DNA from: Edaphobacter dinghuensis
GTDB lineage: Bacteria > Acidobacteriota > Terriglobia > Terriglobales > Acidobacteriaceae
Length of the DNA: 64,000 nucleotides
Assembly: GCF_014640335.1 (NCBI RefSeq)
Contig: NZ_BMGT01000001.1
Span: 496,001 to 560,000, forward strand
Reading direction: 5' to 3'
The position numbers and the translations under genes were made by a program. This document shows positions 55,316-64,000 of the stretch, piece by piece (positions within the stretch are counted from its first letter, which is position 1; the number at the start of each line of letters is the position of its first letter). The notes beneath the pieces are model-generated. The model saw nothing but the letters and a program-made list of their open reading frames with translations. It had not been told where the DNA came from and did not search any database.

Positions 55316-57865
55316 ATGGCAAAGACCAAAACCTCCCCCAAGAGCGTCTCGCAGCAGCCTCCGGCTACCGATGGGGACAAGCGTTTCGTCTGTGTTCACG
55401 GGCACTTCTACCAGCCGCCACGCGAGAACCCCTGGCTTGAGAGCATCGAGGTGCAGGACTCCGCCGCTCCGTATCACGACTGGAACGACCGCATTACCTC
55501 CGAGTGTTACGCGCCCAACGGCGCCTCCCGCATCACCAATAAAAAGGACGAGATCATCCGCATCATGAACAACTATGCGCGGATGAGCTTCAACTTCGGC
55601 CCCACCCTGCTGAGCTGGCTCGAAGACAGCGCGCCCCGTACCTATCGCATGATCCTCGACGCCGATAAAGCTAGCGCATCGCGCTACGGCGGCCACGGCT
55701 CGGCTATCGCGCAGGTCTACAACCACATCATTATGCCGCTGGCCAACCGGCTCGACGCGCTCACACAGATTCGCTGGGGCATCGCCGACTTCGAACTGCG
55801 CTTCGGCCGCAAGCCCGAGGGCATGTGGCTGGCCGAGACCGCCGTCAATCGCAGCGTGCTCGACCTGATGGCGCAAGAGGGCATCAAGTTCACCATCCTC
55901 GCGCCGCACCAGTGCGCCCGTGTCCGCCGCAAGGGCGATGCAGCCAATAACGATGGCTGGCTGGGAACACCCGACGCCACGGTCGATCCGCGCCATCCCT
56001 ACACCATCCCTCTTAATGATGGCCGCAGCATCGCCGTCTTCTTCTACGACGGCCCCAACTCCCGCGCCATCGCCTTTGAAGGTCTGCTCAACAGCGGCGA
56101 GGCCTTCGGGCGGCGACTGGTCGAAGAGTTCCGTCCCCCCGCCGCAGGCGTACCCGACACCGCCCAGCTCTCGCACGTCGCCACCGACGGCGAAAGCTAC
56201 GGCCATCACCACAAGCACGGCGAGATGGCGCTCTCCTATGCCATGCACTGGATTGAGGACGAAAGGCAGGCGTGCCTGACCAACTACGGCGAGTTCCTCG
56301 AAAAGTTTCCGCCACAGTGGGAGGCCGAAGTCGTCGAAGACACCTCCTGGAGCTGTCAGCACGGCGTCGAGCGATGGCGCTCCAACTGCGGATGCAACGG
56401 CGGCAAACCCGGCTGGAACCAGGAGTGGCGCGCTCCTCTGCGCGAAGCACTCGACTACCTGCGCGATACTACCGCTCCCCTCTCCGAAGAGTTTGCCCGG
56501 CCTCTGCTCAACGATCTCTGGGCGGCCCGCGACGCCTACATCCATCTCATCAACAACCGCTCCCGCACCTCCACCGCCAACTTCTTCGAAGCCCATCAAG
56601 CCCACGAGCTCAGCGAGGCCGAACGCATCGACGCGCTTGAGCTATTGGAGCTGCAACGCCACACCCAGCTCATGTACACCAGTTGCGGCTGGTTCTTCGA
56701 CGAGGTCTCCGGCATCGAGACCGTGCAGATCATCGCCTACGCAGGCCGCGTCCTCCAGCTCGCCGCCAAGCTCTTCGGCGAGCGGGGCGCAGCACTCGAA
56801 GCCGAGTTCCTCAGCATCCTCGAACGAGCCAAGAGCAACATCCCCGAGATGCAAAACGGCGCCGAGGTCTACCGCCGCTACGTCACCAACATGCGCATCG
56901 GCCTCGAAGAGGTCGGCGCCCACTACGCCATCAGCTCTATCTTCCGCTCCTATCCCGAAGACGGCGCGCTCTTCTGCTTCGACGTCCATCGCGACAGCCA
57001 CGAGATCTTCAACTCCGGTCGAGGCCGCGTCGCCCTGGGCCGCGCCCGCGTCCGCTCCCGCGTCACCGAAGAGAACGAGAACATCTGCTTCGCCGTGCTC
57101 CATCTCGGCGATCAGAACCTCTCCGCCGCCATCAAGCCCTACGTTCCCGAGGAGCCGGAGCAGCTCGAAGCCTTCACCCACTTCTCCGCCGAGATCGGCA
57201 ACGCCATGCGCCGCGCCAATCTTCCCGAGGTCATCCGCCTCATCGACCACTTCTTCGGCAACATGTCCTACTCGCTCACCTCTCTCTTCGCCGACGAGCA
57301 GCACCGCATCCTCAACACCATCCTCAACCGCACCCTCTCGGAGATGGAGGACTCCCTCCGCAAGATCTACGAGGACCACGCCTCGCTGCTGCACTTCCTC
57401 ATCGAATCCGGCATCGCCGCGCCGCCCGCGCTGGCACTTGCCTCCAGCTTCGCCGTCAACGCCAGCCTGCGTCGCGCCATCGAGGCTGATGCCTACGACC
57501 CCGTCGAGATCGAACGCCTGCTCAATCGCGCCGAGACCGACCAGATCGAGCTCGATACCCATCTGCTCGGCTATACCGCCGGCCAACGCATGAAGCGCGC
57601 CATGATTCGCCTCGAAGCCGAAGCCGCAGGCGACGTCTCTGCCGCAGGCGCCATTCACAGCGCCGTCGCCATCGCCAGCTCGTTGCGCAATATGCCCTTC
57701 GACGTCAACTTCTGGCAGGCGCAAAACATCTGGAACGACCTGCTCCGCCGCAGCGACAAGACCTACTGGACAGAGGACTGGAAGGAGAGCTTCAAGCAGC
57801 TCGGCGAGGCCATGAACATCTGCGTCGATCAGCTCGTCGTCGAGGCCGGTGTCAGCGCCTTCTAA
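55316..57865 (+). CDS. GH57-family glycosidase with DUF3536 domain
   Basis: 849 residues. The N-terminal half is a GH57 barrel: HGHFYQPPRENPWLESIEVQ (28-47), EGMWLAETAVNRSVLDLM with nucleophile candidate Glu174, GIKFTILAPHQCARV, and LSHVATDGESYGHHHKHGEM with the catalytic Asp region. The second half is DUF3536, largely helical. No signal peptide, so it probably acts on cytoplasmic alpha-glucan such as glycogen or maltodextrin, by hydrolysis or transfer. Strong C-ending codon use and long open antisense frames result from base composition. Likely co-directional with the next gene but separated by 38 bp. Confidence 0.88.
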   Translation: MAKTKTSPKSVSQQPPATDGDKRFVCVHGHFYQPPRENPWLESIEVQDSAAPYHDWNDRITSECYAPNGASRITNKKDEIIRIMNNYARMSFNFGPTLLSWLEDSAPRTYRMILDADKASASRYGGHGSAIAQVYNHIIMPLANRLDALTQIRWGIADFELRFGRKPEGMWLAETAVNRSVLDLMAQEGIKFTILAPHQCARVRRKGDAANNDGWLGTPDATVDPRHPYTIPLNDGRSIAVFFYDGPNSRAIAFEGLLNSGEAFGRRLVEEFRPPAAGVPDTAQLSHVATDGESYGHHHKHGEMALSYAMHWIEDERQACLTNYGEFLEKFPPQWEAEVVEDTSWSCQHGVERWRSNCGCNGGKPGWNQEWRAPLREALDYLRDTTAPLSEEFARPLLNDLWAARDAYIHLINNRSRTSTANFFEAHQAHELSEAERIDALELLELQRHTQLMYTSCGWFFDEVSGIETVQIIAYAGRVLQLAAKLFGERGAALEAEFLSILERAKSNIPEMQNGAEVYRRYVTNMRIGLEEVGAHYAISSIFRSYPEDGALFCFDVHRDSHEIFNSGRGRVALGRARVRSRVTEENENICFAVLHLGDQNLSAAIKPYVPEEPEQLEAFTHFSAEIGNAMRRANLPEVIRLIDHFFGNMSYSLTSLFADEQHRILNTILNRTLSEMEDSLRKIYEDHASLLHFLIESGIAAPPALALASSFAVNASLRRAIEADAYDPVEIERLLNRAETDQIELDTHLLGYTAGQRMKRAMIRLEAEAAGDVSAAGAIHSAVAIASSLRNMPFDVNFWQAQNIWNDLLRRSDKTYWTEDWKESFKQLGEAMNICVDQLVVEAGVSAF

Positions 57866-57903
57866 ACGCGCTGGCACCCTTTCTCATCCGGTACCATCTA
57901 CCC

Positions 57904-59175
57904 ATGCTGAGACTTCGCACGCTCTCCGTGGCCCTTCTGTCCCTCACCGTCGCCGCCCACGCCCAGATCGCCCAGACCGCTCTGAAGCCGCACACCCTCC
58001 ACCTTGCCAACGGCAAGAGCATCACCCTCTCGCTTCCCGCCAGCTTCGACATCAACGTCGCCTCCCAGGGCATGCACCGCGTCCGCTTCATGGCCAAGTC
58101 TCCTGACCACCGCATCTTCGCCACCGACATGAGCTCGCTGGCGGACAACACCGACGGGGCCATCTACATCCTCAACGGCTGGAGCCCCGCAACCCACACC
58201 TTCACCTCGCGCACCACCTACCTCAAAGGCTTGCGCAACCCCAACAACGTCGCCTTCTACATCGACCCCTCCGGCCAAATCTGGCTCTACACCGCGCTCA
58301 CCGACCGCCTCCTCCGCTACAAGTACAAGGCCGGAGACAACGCCCCCACCGGCCCACCCGAAGTCCTCGCCCACTATCCCGACTATGGCCTCAACTACAA
58401 ATACGGTGGCTGGCACCTCACCCGCACCGTCGCCTTCGCCAACCTGCACGGACGCACCCGCCTCTATGTCACCGTCGGCAGCAGTTGCAACGCCTGCCTC
58501 GAAAAAGAGCCCATCCGCGCCTCGCTCTCGGTGATGGACCCAGACGGCAAAGATCAGCAGATCATCGCCCACGGCCTGCGCAACGCCGTCGATATGACCT
58601 TCGTTCCCTCCATCGACGACGGCGCTCTCTTCGCCACCAACATGGGCGACGACCACCTCGGCGACCAGGTACCCGAAGACACCTTCTTCGAGATGGACTC
58701 CAACCTTCATCCCGTCGCCGCCGACAGCAACTACGGCTGGCCCACCTGCTACTTCGACCACGGCGTCGTCCACCCCGACCCCGTCGTCTCTCACGCCGAC
58801 CTTAACAAGAGCGTCTTCCCACCCATCGGCACCACGCCGCCACAGTTCGACTGCGCCAAAGTCCCACTGGCCTATACCACCTTCATCGCACACTCCAGCC
58901 CGCTCGGCGTAGCCTTCTTCGATAACACAAACCACACCCTCAACAACACCTTCCTCGTAGCCCTGCACGGAGCAGGCAAACCCCACATCGGCACCGGCTA
59001 CCGCGTAGTCCGCTTCACCCCCAGCTCGCGCCACCCGCGAAACTTCCTGATGGGCTTCCTCGTAAACGGCAAAGTCATTGGACGTCCCTGCGGTATCTTC
59101 CAGACCGGCCCCGACTCCTTCCTCCTGACCGACGACGTCAACGGAGTCATCTACTCCATCCACCCTACAAGCTAG
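57904..59175 (+). CDS. Exported sorbosone/glucose dehydrogenase-like beta-propeller protein
   Basis: 423 residues with a short Sec signal (SVALLSLTVAAHAQ). The body resembles the PQQ-dependent soluble glucose/sorbosone dehydrogenase propeller: MHRVRFMAKSPDHRIFATDM, LRNPNNVAFYIDPSGQIWLY, RLYVTVGSSCNAC, HGLRNAVDMTFVP, FATNMGDDHLGDQVPED and DSNYGWPTCYFDHG. A Cys pair (SCNAC) near the middle may bind heme weakly or form a disulfide. It may oxidise an aldose in the periplasm if PQQ is available; no PQQ synthesis gene is in the window. Confidence 0.78.
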   Translation: MLRLRTLSVALLSLTVAAHAQIAQTALKPHTLHLANGKSITLSLPASFDINVASQGMHRVRFMAKSPDHRIFATDMSSLADNTDGAIYILNGWSPATHTFTSRTTYLKGLRNPNNVAFYIDPSGQIWLYTALTDRLLRYKYKAGDNAPTGPPEVLAHYPDYGLNYKYGGWHLTRTVAFANLHGRTRLYVTVGSSCNACLEKEPIRASLSVMDPDGKDQQIIAHGLRNAVDMTFVPSIDDGALFATNMGDDHLGDQVPEDTFFEMDSNLHPVAADSNYGWPTCYFDHGVVHPDPVVSHADLNKSVFPPIGTTPPQFDCAKVPLAYTTFIAHSSPLGVAFFDNTNHTLNNTFLVALHGAGKPHIGTGYRVVRFTPSSRHPRNFLMGFLVNGKVIGRPCGIFQTGPDSFLLTDDVNGVIYSIHPTS

Positions 59176-59207
59176 AAATTCAGCAGGTCAGCTGCCTTGC
59201 CCTTGCA

Positions 59208-59306
59208 GCTAGGTACAGCGAGGCTTTAGCCTCGCGTCTGAAAACTTGCCGCGAAGCGGCCTCCACTCTGCCGAAGGCCGGGGTGAAGGCGAAGCCGTAA
59301 CGACTG
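59208..59306. repeat. Hairpin-rich ~100 bp repeat, copy 1 (family B)
   Basis: Contains GCGAGGCTTTAGCCTCGC (8 bp stem), CCGCGAAGCGG (4 bp stem) and GCCGAAGGCC, then GGTGAAGGCGAAGCC. It matches copy 2 at 60957-61056 over about 100 bp at roughly 90 percent identity by eye, including a 1 bp indel. It lies between the sorbosone-dehydrogenase-like gene and the GH79-type gene, in the same orientation as copy 2. REP-like, non-coding. Confidence 0.85.
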
Positions 59307-59373
59307 ATCCCCTTCCGTTCGCCCATCCACAATCCCCTTGCCACAGTCCCCAACAAAGTTCTAACCTCGAACA

Positions 59374-60870
59374 ATGTCTTCCCTCGATCGTCGCCGTTTC
59401 GTCGCGCTTACCGCCGCAGCCGCCCTGACCCCAAACCTTCGCGCCTTTGCCCAAACCGCTGCAACCGCGAAGCTCACCCTGCACACCGACCAACCCGGCC
59501 CCACCGTGCCCGAAGACTTCATCGGTCTCAGTTACGAGATCCAGCAACTCTCCGACCCCAGCTTCTTCGCTCCCTCAAACCACGGCCTCATCGCCCAGTT
59601 CCGCGCGCTTGCGCCCCACGGCGTCCTCCGCCTCGGCGGCAACACCTCCGACGTCGGCTGGTGGAAGCCCACGCCCAACTCAAAGCAGCCGCCACTACCC
59701 AGCAACGTCATTCTGCGCACCCCTCCGGGTGAACAATCGCCCATGGCCCTCAGCTACGCCGTCACCCCCGAAGCCGTCCGCAACCTGCGCGCCTTCCTCG
59801 ACGCCACCGACTGGACAACCCTCTTCGGCATCAACCTCGGCACCAGCACCCCTCAGCGCGCCGCCGAAGAGGCCATCTTCGTCGCCAAAACCCTCGGTCC
59901 GCGCCTCGAATTCTTCCAGGTCGGCAACGAGCCCGACGGCTTCGGCCGCCGCTTCCGCGACAAGGCCACCTGGACCGCCGACCGCTACTTCGACGAGTGG
60001 CTCGCCGCTGCCAATGCCATCCGCGCTGCTGTCCCCGGCGCGAAGTTCGGCCTGCCTGACACCGCCGGCAATCCCCACTGGTCCACCGTCATCGCCGACC
60101 GCATCGCCGCGCTGGCCCCGCAGGACCGACCCAACGTCGCCGACGTCACCCACCACTACTACTTCACCGGCCCGCCGAGCAACCCCAAAGCCACCCTCGA
60201 TCAACTCCTCAAGACCGACCCCCGCGTCGCCAAGGTCGCCGAGACCACCCGCGCCGCCGCCATCAAAGTCGGCGCAAAATATCGCATGACTGAAGGCAAT
60301 AGCTGCTACCGCGGCGGCAAGCCCGGCTTTTCCGACGTCTTCGGCGCCGCACTCTGGACCGCCGACTACGCGCTCTCGCTCGCCTCCTTCGGCTATGCGG
60401 GCATCAACCTCCACGGCGGCAGCGGCAAGGCAGTCGCCGACTCGCTCGGCGGCACACTCCCCGGCGAGCTTCTGATGCCCGACCCCAAGGCCCCGCACCC
60501 GCGCCCCTTCTACACCCCCATCGCCGAGATCGACGGCAAGTACGTCGCCGAACCCGTCTACTTCGGCCTGAAGTTCGTCCAGCACTTCGCCGGAGCCACC
60601 ATGGTCCCCGTCGACTTCGACCCCGGTGCGGTCAACGCCACCGCCTACGCCGCCAAGCTTCCCAACGGACACACACTCATCGCCGTCATCAACAAAGACG
60701 CCACCCAATCAACCGAGATCACCCTTCCGGGCCGCAGCAAAGGAACTCTCTATCGCCTCAGCGCCCCCTCGCTCACCGCCCACGAGGCCAACCTCTCCAA
60801 CGGCGAACGCACAAAGAGCAGCACACTAAACGTTCCCGCAGCCAGCGCCATGATCTTCCTGGAGAACTAA
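59374..60870 (+). CDS. Tat-exported GH79-type glycosidase
   Basis: 498 residues. Twin-arginine signal (SLDRRRFVALTAAAALTPNL). The barrel shows VPEDFIGLSYEIQQLS, HGVLRLGGNTSDVGWW, acid/base Glu186 in FFQVGNEPDGFG, HHYYFTG, and nucleophile Glu307 in YRMTEGNSCYRGG, followed by a C-terminal beta-sandwich typical of GH79C. Expected reaction: release of a glucuronic or related sugar. It is bracketed by two direct copies of a repeat (59208 and 60957), suggesting past movement or recombination. Codon use matches its neighbours. Confidence 0.8.
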   Translation: MSSLDRRRFVALTAAAALTPNLRAFAQTAATAKLTLHTDQPGPTVPEDFIGLSYEIQQLSDPSFFAPSNHGLIAQFRALAPHGVLRLGGNTSDVGWWKPTPNSKQPPLPSNVILRTPPGEQSPMALSYAVTPEAVRNLRAFLDATDWTTLFGINLGTSTPQRAAEEAIFVAKTLGPRLEFFQVGNEPDGFGRRFRDKATWTADRYFDEWLAAANAIRAAVPGAKFGLPDTAGNPHWSTVIADRIAALAPQDRPNVADVTHHYYFTGPPSNPKATLDQLLKTDPRVAKVAETTRAAAIKVGAKYRMTEGNSCYRGGKPGFSDVFGAALWTADYALSLASFGYAGINLHGGSGKAVADSLGGTLPGELLMPDPKAPHPRPFYTPIAEIDGKYVAEPVYFGLKFVQHFAGATMVPVDFDPGAVNATAYAAKLPNGHTLIAVINKDATQSTEITLPGRSKGTLYRLSAPSLTAHEANLSNGERTKSSTLNVPAASAMIFLEN

Positions 60871-60902
60871 AGAGCAACAAACGCACCCCCTCTTCGCAAC
60901 AG

Positions 60903-60930
60903 CAATGGCCCCACAAAGATGGGGCCATTG
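60903..60930 (+). terminator. Hairpin terminator after the GH79-type gene
   Basis: CAATGGCCCCA (60903-60913) and TGGGGCCATTG (60920-60930) form a perfect 11 bp stem with a 6 bp loop. The tail CATTTGCTGTTGTTGTTG is T-rich without a pure run. Confidence 0.6.
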
Positions 60931-60956
60931 CATTTGCTGTTGTTGTTGTAGTTGCC

Positions 60957-61056
60957 GCTAGGTAGAGCGAGGCTTCAGCCTCGCGTCTCAAACAACCGCC
61001 GCGAAGCGGCATCCACTCTGCCGAAGGCCGGAGTGAAGGCGAAGCCGCAACGACTG
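60957..61056. repeat. Hairpin-rich ~100 bp repeat, copy 2 (family B)
   Basis: GCTAGGTAGAGCGAGGCTTC through CGCAACGACTG, same orientation as copy 1 at 59208-59306. The first hairpin GCGAGGCT/AGCCTCGC has loop TC instead of TT; the second, CCGCGAAGCGG, is identical. It lies between the convergent GH79-type and Rieske genes, ending 14 bp before the Rieske stop. Confidence 0.85.
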
Positions 61057-61070
61057 TATCTTGCTGTGCC

Positions 61071-62156
61071 TCAGCTTCGCCAATGCAATGTAACCGGCCC
61101 GGCCAGCGGATGCTCGCCCGTCCCCTTCAATCGCGCCTGCTTCAATGCGAAGTACCACTTCGCAGGCTTGTCGGCGTCATCAATCAGCATCAGCGCCGGA
61201 TTGAACCGCAACCCCTGTGCCTGCTGCACCATCGTCTCCTGGTCCTGCCGCACAAAGCGCGCTCCAAAAAATGTAGCAATTGAAGTTACAAACGGAACAC
61301 GATAAAAAACATTCCACGCCGCATACACATCAATCCTGCAAGTCGAAGCCGTCACCGGAGTCACCGTAGTCAGACTCGAAAACCACTTCGCGCCGCAGCG
61401 GATCGTCTCATAGCGACGGTTCGGCAGCACAAAATCGATCGTCGTCGTAATCGGCTCGCCATACACGCCCAGCAATTTGTAAGGAGCGCTGTTGCCCGAA
61501 GGCGCATGCGCCGACATGCGAAAACCCTGCGGAATCGGCTCGAAATGTTTCGTCTTCTCGTGAATGCTCGCCCGACTGCGCCACCACCACGCCTGATGCA
61601 CAAACGGCCCATGCGCCGGGTCCATCAACCCGATGATGCCGTGATCGACATTGCAAGGCAGATCAGCCACCAGATGCGCGCTGCGATAACGCTCAGAAAA
61701 CTTCGGCGTCTCCGGCACCGGCGGCAGCGCATCGCCCACCCGCCCCGTTCCCGGCTCAGGGATGTAGACCCACGCATAGCCATCGCGCTCCTCGCAGGGA
61801 AAGGAGTTGGCAAAAATCTTCGTCGCGTCCAGAACATCATGCCCGGTCAGCGAAGGAATCTCCGCACACTGCCCGCTGCACGGCTCAAAGCGCCAGCCAT
61901 GATATTTGCACTGCACCGTCTCGCCATCGAACCACCCCGCCGAAAGCGGAATGCCGCGGTGCGGACAAAGATCGCGCATGGCAAATATTTTGCCGTCGTT
62001 CCTGCGCCCCATCAGCAAGGGAATGCCCAGCAGCATCGCCGTCTTCGTCTTGCCCTTGCGCAGCTCATCGGCGCGCAGGGCCGGATACCACTCGCCGAAG
62101 ATAAGCTCCGTAGGCGGCGGCGCGGCACTTCCAACTTGAACCAGATCACTCATCAT
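61071..62156 (-). CDS. Rieske non-heme iron oxygenase, alpha-subunit type
   Basis: 361 residues. Rieske [2Fe-2S] motif C64-x-H66 and C83-x2-H86 (LCPHRGIPLSAGWF, VQCKYHGWRF). Catalytic non-heme iron site in NVDHGIIGLMDPAHGPFVH (Asn/Asp, then H-x4-H). No signal peptide. It hydroxylates an organic substrate using O2 and electrons from an unseen reductase; similar to the PAO/CAO-like branch, but the substrate is unknown. The start at 62156 (a second ATG one codon later is equal). Divergent from the glycosyltransferase at the window end. Confidence 0.85.
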   Translation of the reverse strand: MMSDLVQVGSAAPPPTELIFGEWYPALRADELRKGKTKTAMLLGIPLLMGRRNDGKIFAMRDLCPHRGIPLSAGWFDGETVQCKYHGWRFEPCSGQCAEIPSLTGHDVLDATKIFANSFPCEERDGYAWVYIPEPGTGRVGDALPPVPETPKFSERYRSAHLVADLPCNVDHGIIGLMDPAHGPFVHQAWWWRSRASIHEKTKHFEPIPQGFRMSAHAPSGNSAPYKLLGVYGEPITTTIDFVLPNRRYETIRCGAKWFSSLTTVTPVTASTCRIDVYAAWNVFYRVPFVTSIATFFGARFVRQDQETMVQQAQGLRFNPALMLIDDADKPAKWYFALKQARLKGTGEHPLAGPVTLHWRS

Positions 62157-62235
62157 GCAGTCAGCCTGAGTCTACGACAAATCAAGTCAAACCGACTCGT
62201 CCGCACGTATCAACTCCACTCATCCTGCAACAACA

Positions 62236-62338
62236 GTACGTCATCTCGACCGAAGCGAACGCGGGGTCCCCAGCGAGCGCGCTTTTCGCTCATTGGGGTG
62301 CAAGCGCAGTGGAGAGACCCCTGTATTTCGCTTTTGCC
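62236..62338. repeat. Dispersed intergenic repeat, copy 3 (family A, inverted)
   Basis: GTACGTCATCTCGACCGAAG ... GTGGAGAGACCCCTGTATTT, the reverse complement of the 1063 copy, with a longer middle containing an AGCGCGC...GCGAGCG-type GC hairpin. It lies in the divergent region between the Rieske and glycosyltransferase genes. Confidence 0.7.
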
Positions 62339-62390
62339 GTTGTGTCCCCCAAAATCAACCCATTCCACCCGTCACAAATACACTAAATAC

Positions 62391-64000
62391 GTGCCTCAGC
62401 CTATCGACAACGCGCCAGCCCCATCTGCTCTCCACCGCAACCGCGTCATTCTCATCGCGCTCTGGCTCTTCTTCTACGCCAGCTTCACGCTGCTGACGCC
62501 GCCGCTGCTCGATGACGCCGATTCTGTCCACTCCGAGGTAGCCCGCGAGATGCTCGTCCGCCACGACTGGGTCACGCTCTACGCCAACGGTATCCGCTAT
62601 CTCGAAAAAGCGCCCCTGCTCTATTGGAGCATCGCCGCCAGCTTCAAGCTCTTCGGTGTCCACACCGCATCCGCACGGCTGCCGCTCGCCCTCACCGTTC
62701 TCGCACTCGCCCTGGCAATGGAGAGCTTCGGCCGTCGCGCCTTCGGCTCCGCTCGCGCAGGCTTATATTCAGCGCTCATCCTGCTCTCGAGCTTCGGCAT
62801 CTTCATCTTCACCCGCATCACCATTCCCGACGTCGCCGTCTGCCTCTGGCTGACGCTGGGAATGCTCTGCTACTGGCTGACCGAGCAACAGGAACATCCG
62901 AGTCCGCTCTTATGCTGGGGCTTCGCCGCCTGCTGCGCCCTCGATGTCCTCACCAAGGGACTCATCGGCATCGTCTTCCCTATGCTCATCGTGCTGGCAC
63001 ATCTGCTGCTCACCCGCGGCGTTCGCAGAAGCATCACTCGCATCCGCCAGCTCTTTCCACTATCAAGCATTATCCTCTTCCTCGCCATCGCAGTTCCATG
63101 GCATGTCCTCATCGCGCTGGCGAACCCGACGCAAGGCCATCCCGGAAACCTTAGCTTCAGCCACGGCCACTGGACAGTTCCCGGTCCCACCGACGGCAAC
63201 GTCCATGGCTGGCTCTGGTTCTACTTCGTCAACGAGCAGGTGCTCCGCTACCTCAACCTCCGCGTCCCGCGCGACTACGACACTGTTCCCCTCGCACTCT
63301 TCTGGGGCCTGCTGCTCATCTGGCTGATGCCGTGGAGCGCCTACGTCTTCAAAGCTATCGCCAGCGTTCCCTGGATGAAGTCGCTGCGCCGTCAGACACT
63401 CGACGCCTCGCAAAGCACGCTCCTTCTGCTCGGAATCTGGGCTGCGCTGCCCATGCTCTTCTTCAGCTTCTCCACGCGGCAGGAGTACTACGTTCTTCCC
63501 ACTCTGCCCGCGCTGACCCTGCTGATCGCCGCGTGGCTAGCCAAAGAAGCCGACGAAACAGAGTCCTTTTCCGTTCCCAACCGCCTCGCCATCGCGGGAC
63601 AGCGCATCTCGGTCGTCCTTCTCATCCTCGGCTCCATCGCCGCGCTGGCAGCAGGGTTCTTCATCCTCCACTCGCAACCGCCCAGCCCCAACACCGACCT
63701 CGCTACCATGCTGCGGCAGAACCCCGGCGACTACGCGCTCTCCTTCGGCCACTTCCTCGATCTCGATACGCGAGCGATGGGAGCGTTCCGCACACCACTT
63801 ATCATCACCGCCATCGCGCTCTTCGGCGGAACGTTGCTGAACTGGTTGCTGCGCCTCAAGTACAAGCCTCACGCCGCCAACCTATGGCTCGCCGCCGGAG
63901 CCTTCGGCTTTCTGCTGGCCGCACACCTTGGCCTGCAGATCTTCTCTCCTATCCTTACGTCCTACAATCTCGCTGAAGCTATCGCACCGCAGCTCAAGCC
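62391..64000 (+). CDS. ArnT-like family 39 glycosyltransferase (3' end beyond window)
   Basis: At least 536 residues from a GTG at 62391, open through the window end. After helix 1 (VILIALWLFFYASFTLL), the GT-C catalytic acids are in LLDDADSVHSEVAREMLVRH, with the substrate-loop DWVTLYANGIRYLEKAPLLY and SARLPLAL. Ten or more helices follow, including CLWLTLGMLCYWL and FFSFSTRQEYYVLPTLPAL, the PMT/ArnT pattern. It should transfer a sugar from a polyprenyl phosphate to a lipid or glycan outside the membrane. No clear ribosome site precedes the GTG, so the start is uncertain. Confidence 0.85.
   Translation, partial: MPQPIDNAPAPSALHRNRVILIALWLFFYASFTLLTPPLLDDADSVHSEVAREMLVRHDWVTLYANGIRYLEKAPLLYWSIAASFKLFGVHTASARLPLALTVLALALAMESFGRRAFGSARAGLYSALILLSSFGIFIFTRITIPDVAVCLWLTLGMLCYWLTEQQEHPSPLLCWGFAACCALDVLTKGLIGIVFPMLIVLAHLLLTRGVRRSITRIRQLFPLSSIILFLAIAVPWHVLIALANPTQGHPGNLSFSHGHWTVPGPTDGNVHGWLWFYFVNEQVLRYLNLRVPRDYDTVPLALFWGLLLIWLMPWSAYVFKAIASVPWMKSLRRQTLDASQSTLLLLGIWAALPMLFFSFSTRQEYYVLPTLPALTLLIAAWLAKEADETESFSVPNRLAIAGQRISVVLLILGSIAALAAGFFILHSQPPSPNTDLATMLRQNPGDYALSFGHFLDLDTRAMGAFRTPLIITAIALFGGTLLNWLLRLKYKPHAANLWLAAGAFGFLLAAHLGLQIFSPILTSYNLAEAIAPQLK

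Noticed and set aside
56642..57877. Minus-strand frame of 411 codons opposite the GH57 gene
   Set aside because: Antisense shadow with no motif; the GH57/DUF3536 reading is clear.
57898..59163. Long minus-strand frame of 421 codons opposite the sorbosone-dehydrogenase-like gene
   Set aside because: Gly/Val/Glu-rich low-information sequence; the plus-strand gene has a signal peptide and family motifs. It is open because third positions are C-rich.

Overview
The window is GC-rich, densely coded bacterial chromosome. It looks like an acidobacterium of the Acidobacteriaceae (Edaphobacter/Granulicella/Terriglobus relatives). The support is an Oar-like carboxypeptidase-domain TonB receptor, very large choice-of-anchor/beta-propeller exported proteins, several exported glycosidases, and an alternative complex III (ACIII) operon joined to a caa3 oxidase operon. 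The genus is inference; no rRNA or tRNA gene was seen.

Layout. 0-3 kb: a truncated LysR regulator divergent from a GNAT acetyltransferase, a DUF2251-like protein and a polytopic membrane protein. 3-16 kb: an L,D-transpeptidase lipoprotein convergent with the TonB receptor, an HTH-TOBE regulator, a Tat-exported GH63-like glycosidase, mutY, an M28 peptidase, a Pro/Thr-rich exported protein, a 58-residue zinc-ribbon protein, a methyltransferase and a family 2 glycosyltransferase. 16-25 kb: dut, a DUF5996 protein, overlapping purL-purF, and on the other strand a VOC protein, a DinB protein and purD. 24-31 kb: a DtxR/MntR-type regulator divergent from an Nramp transporter with two TTAGG-N4-CCTAA operators between them, a GH79-type glycosidase and hslVU. 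31-40 kb: an RlmI-like methyltransferase, a YhiN-like flavoprotein, a diheme cytochrome, a 1525-residue exported protein and a class II photolyase.

40.1-54 kb, minus strand, is the main block: actA-actB-actC-actD-actE-actF, one unknown single-helix membrane protein, a SCO copper chaperone, then caa3 oxidase subunits II, I, III and IV. Genes overlap or nearly touch, and a strong intrinsic terminator closes the run. The products would oxidise quinol through ACIII and pass electrons to the caa3 oxidase, probably as a supercomplex. actE appears to lack an ATG/GTG/TTG start and most likely begins at ATT.

54-64 kb: an AlkA-like glycosylase, a GH57 (DUF3536) protein, a sorbosone-dehydrogenase-like propeller protein, a Tat-exported GH79-type glycosidase bracketed by two copies of a ~100 bp hairpin-rich repeat, a Rieske oxygenase and a truncated ArnT-like glycosyltransferase. 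A second dispersed repeat family occurs three times (near 1.1, 8.4 and 62.3 kb). No phage, IS element, CRISPR array or clearly foreign island was seen. The most unusual points are the ATT start of actE, the long N-terminal extension of HslV, the C-terminal membrane/Cys/Ig-like architecture of the giant exported protein, the repeat pair around the glycosidase, and an inverted-repeat element upstream of the ACIII operon.
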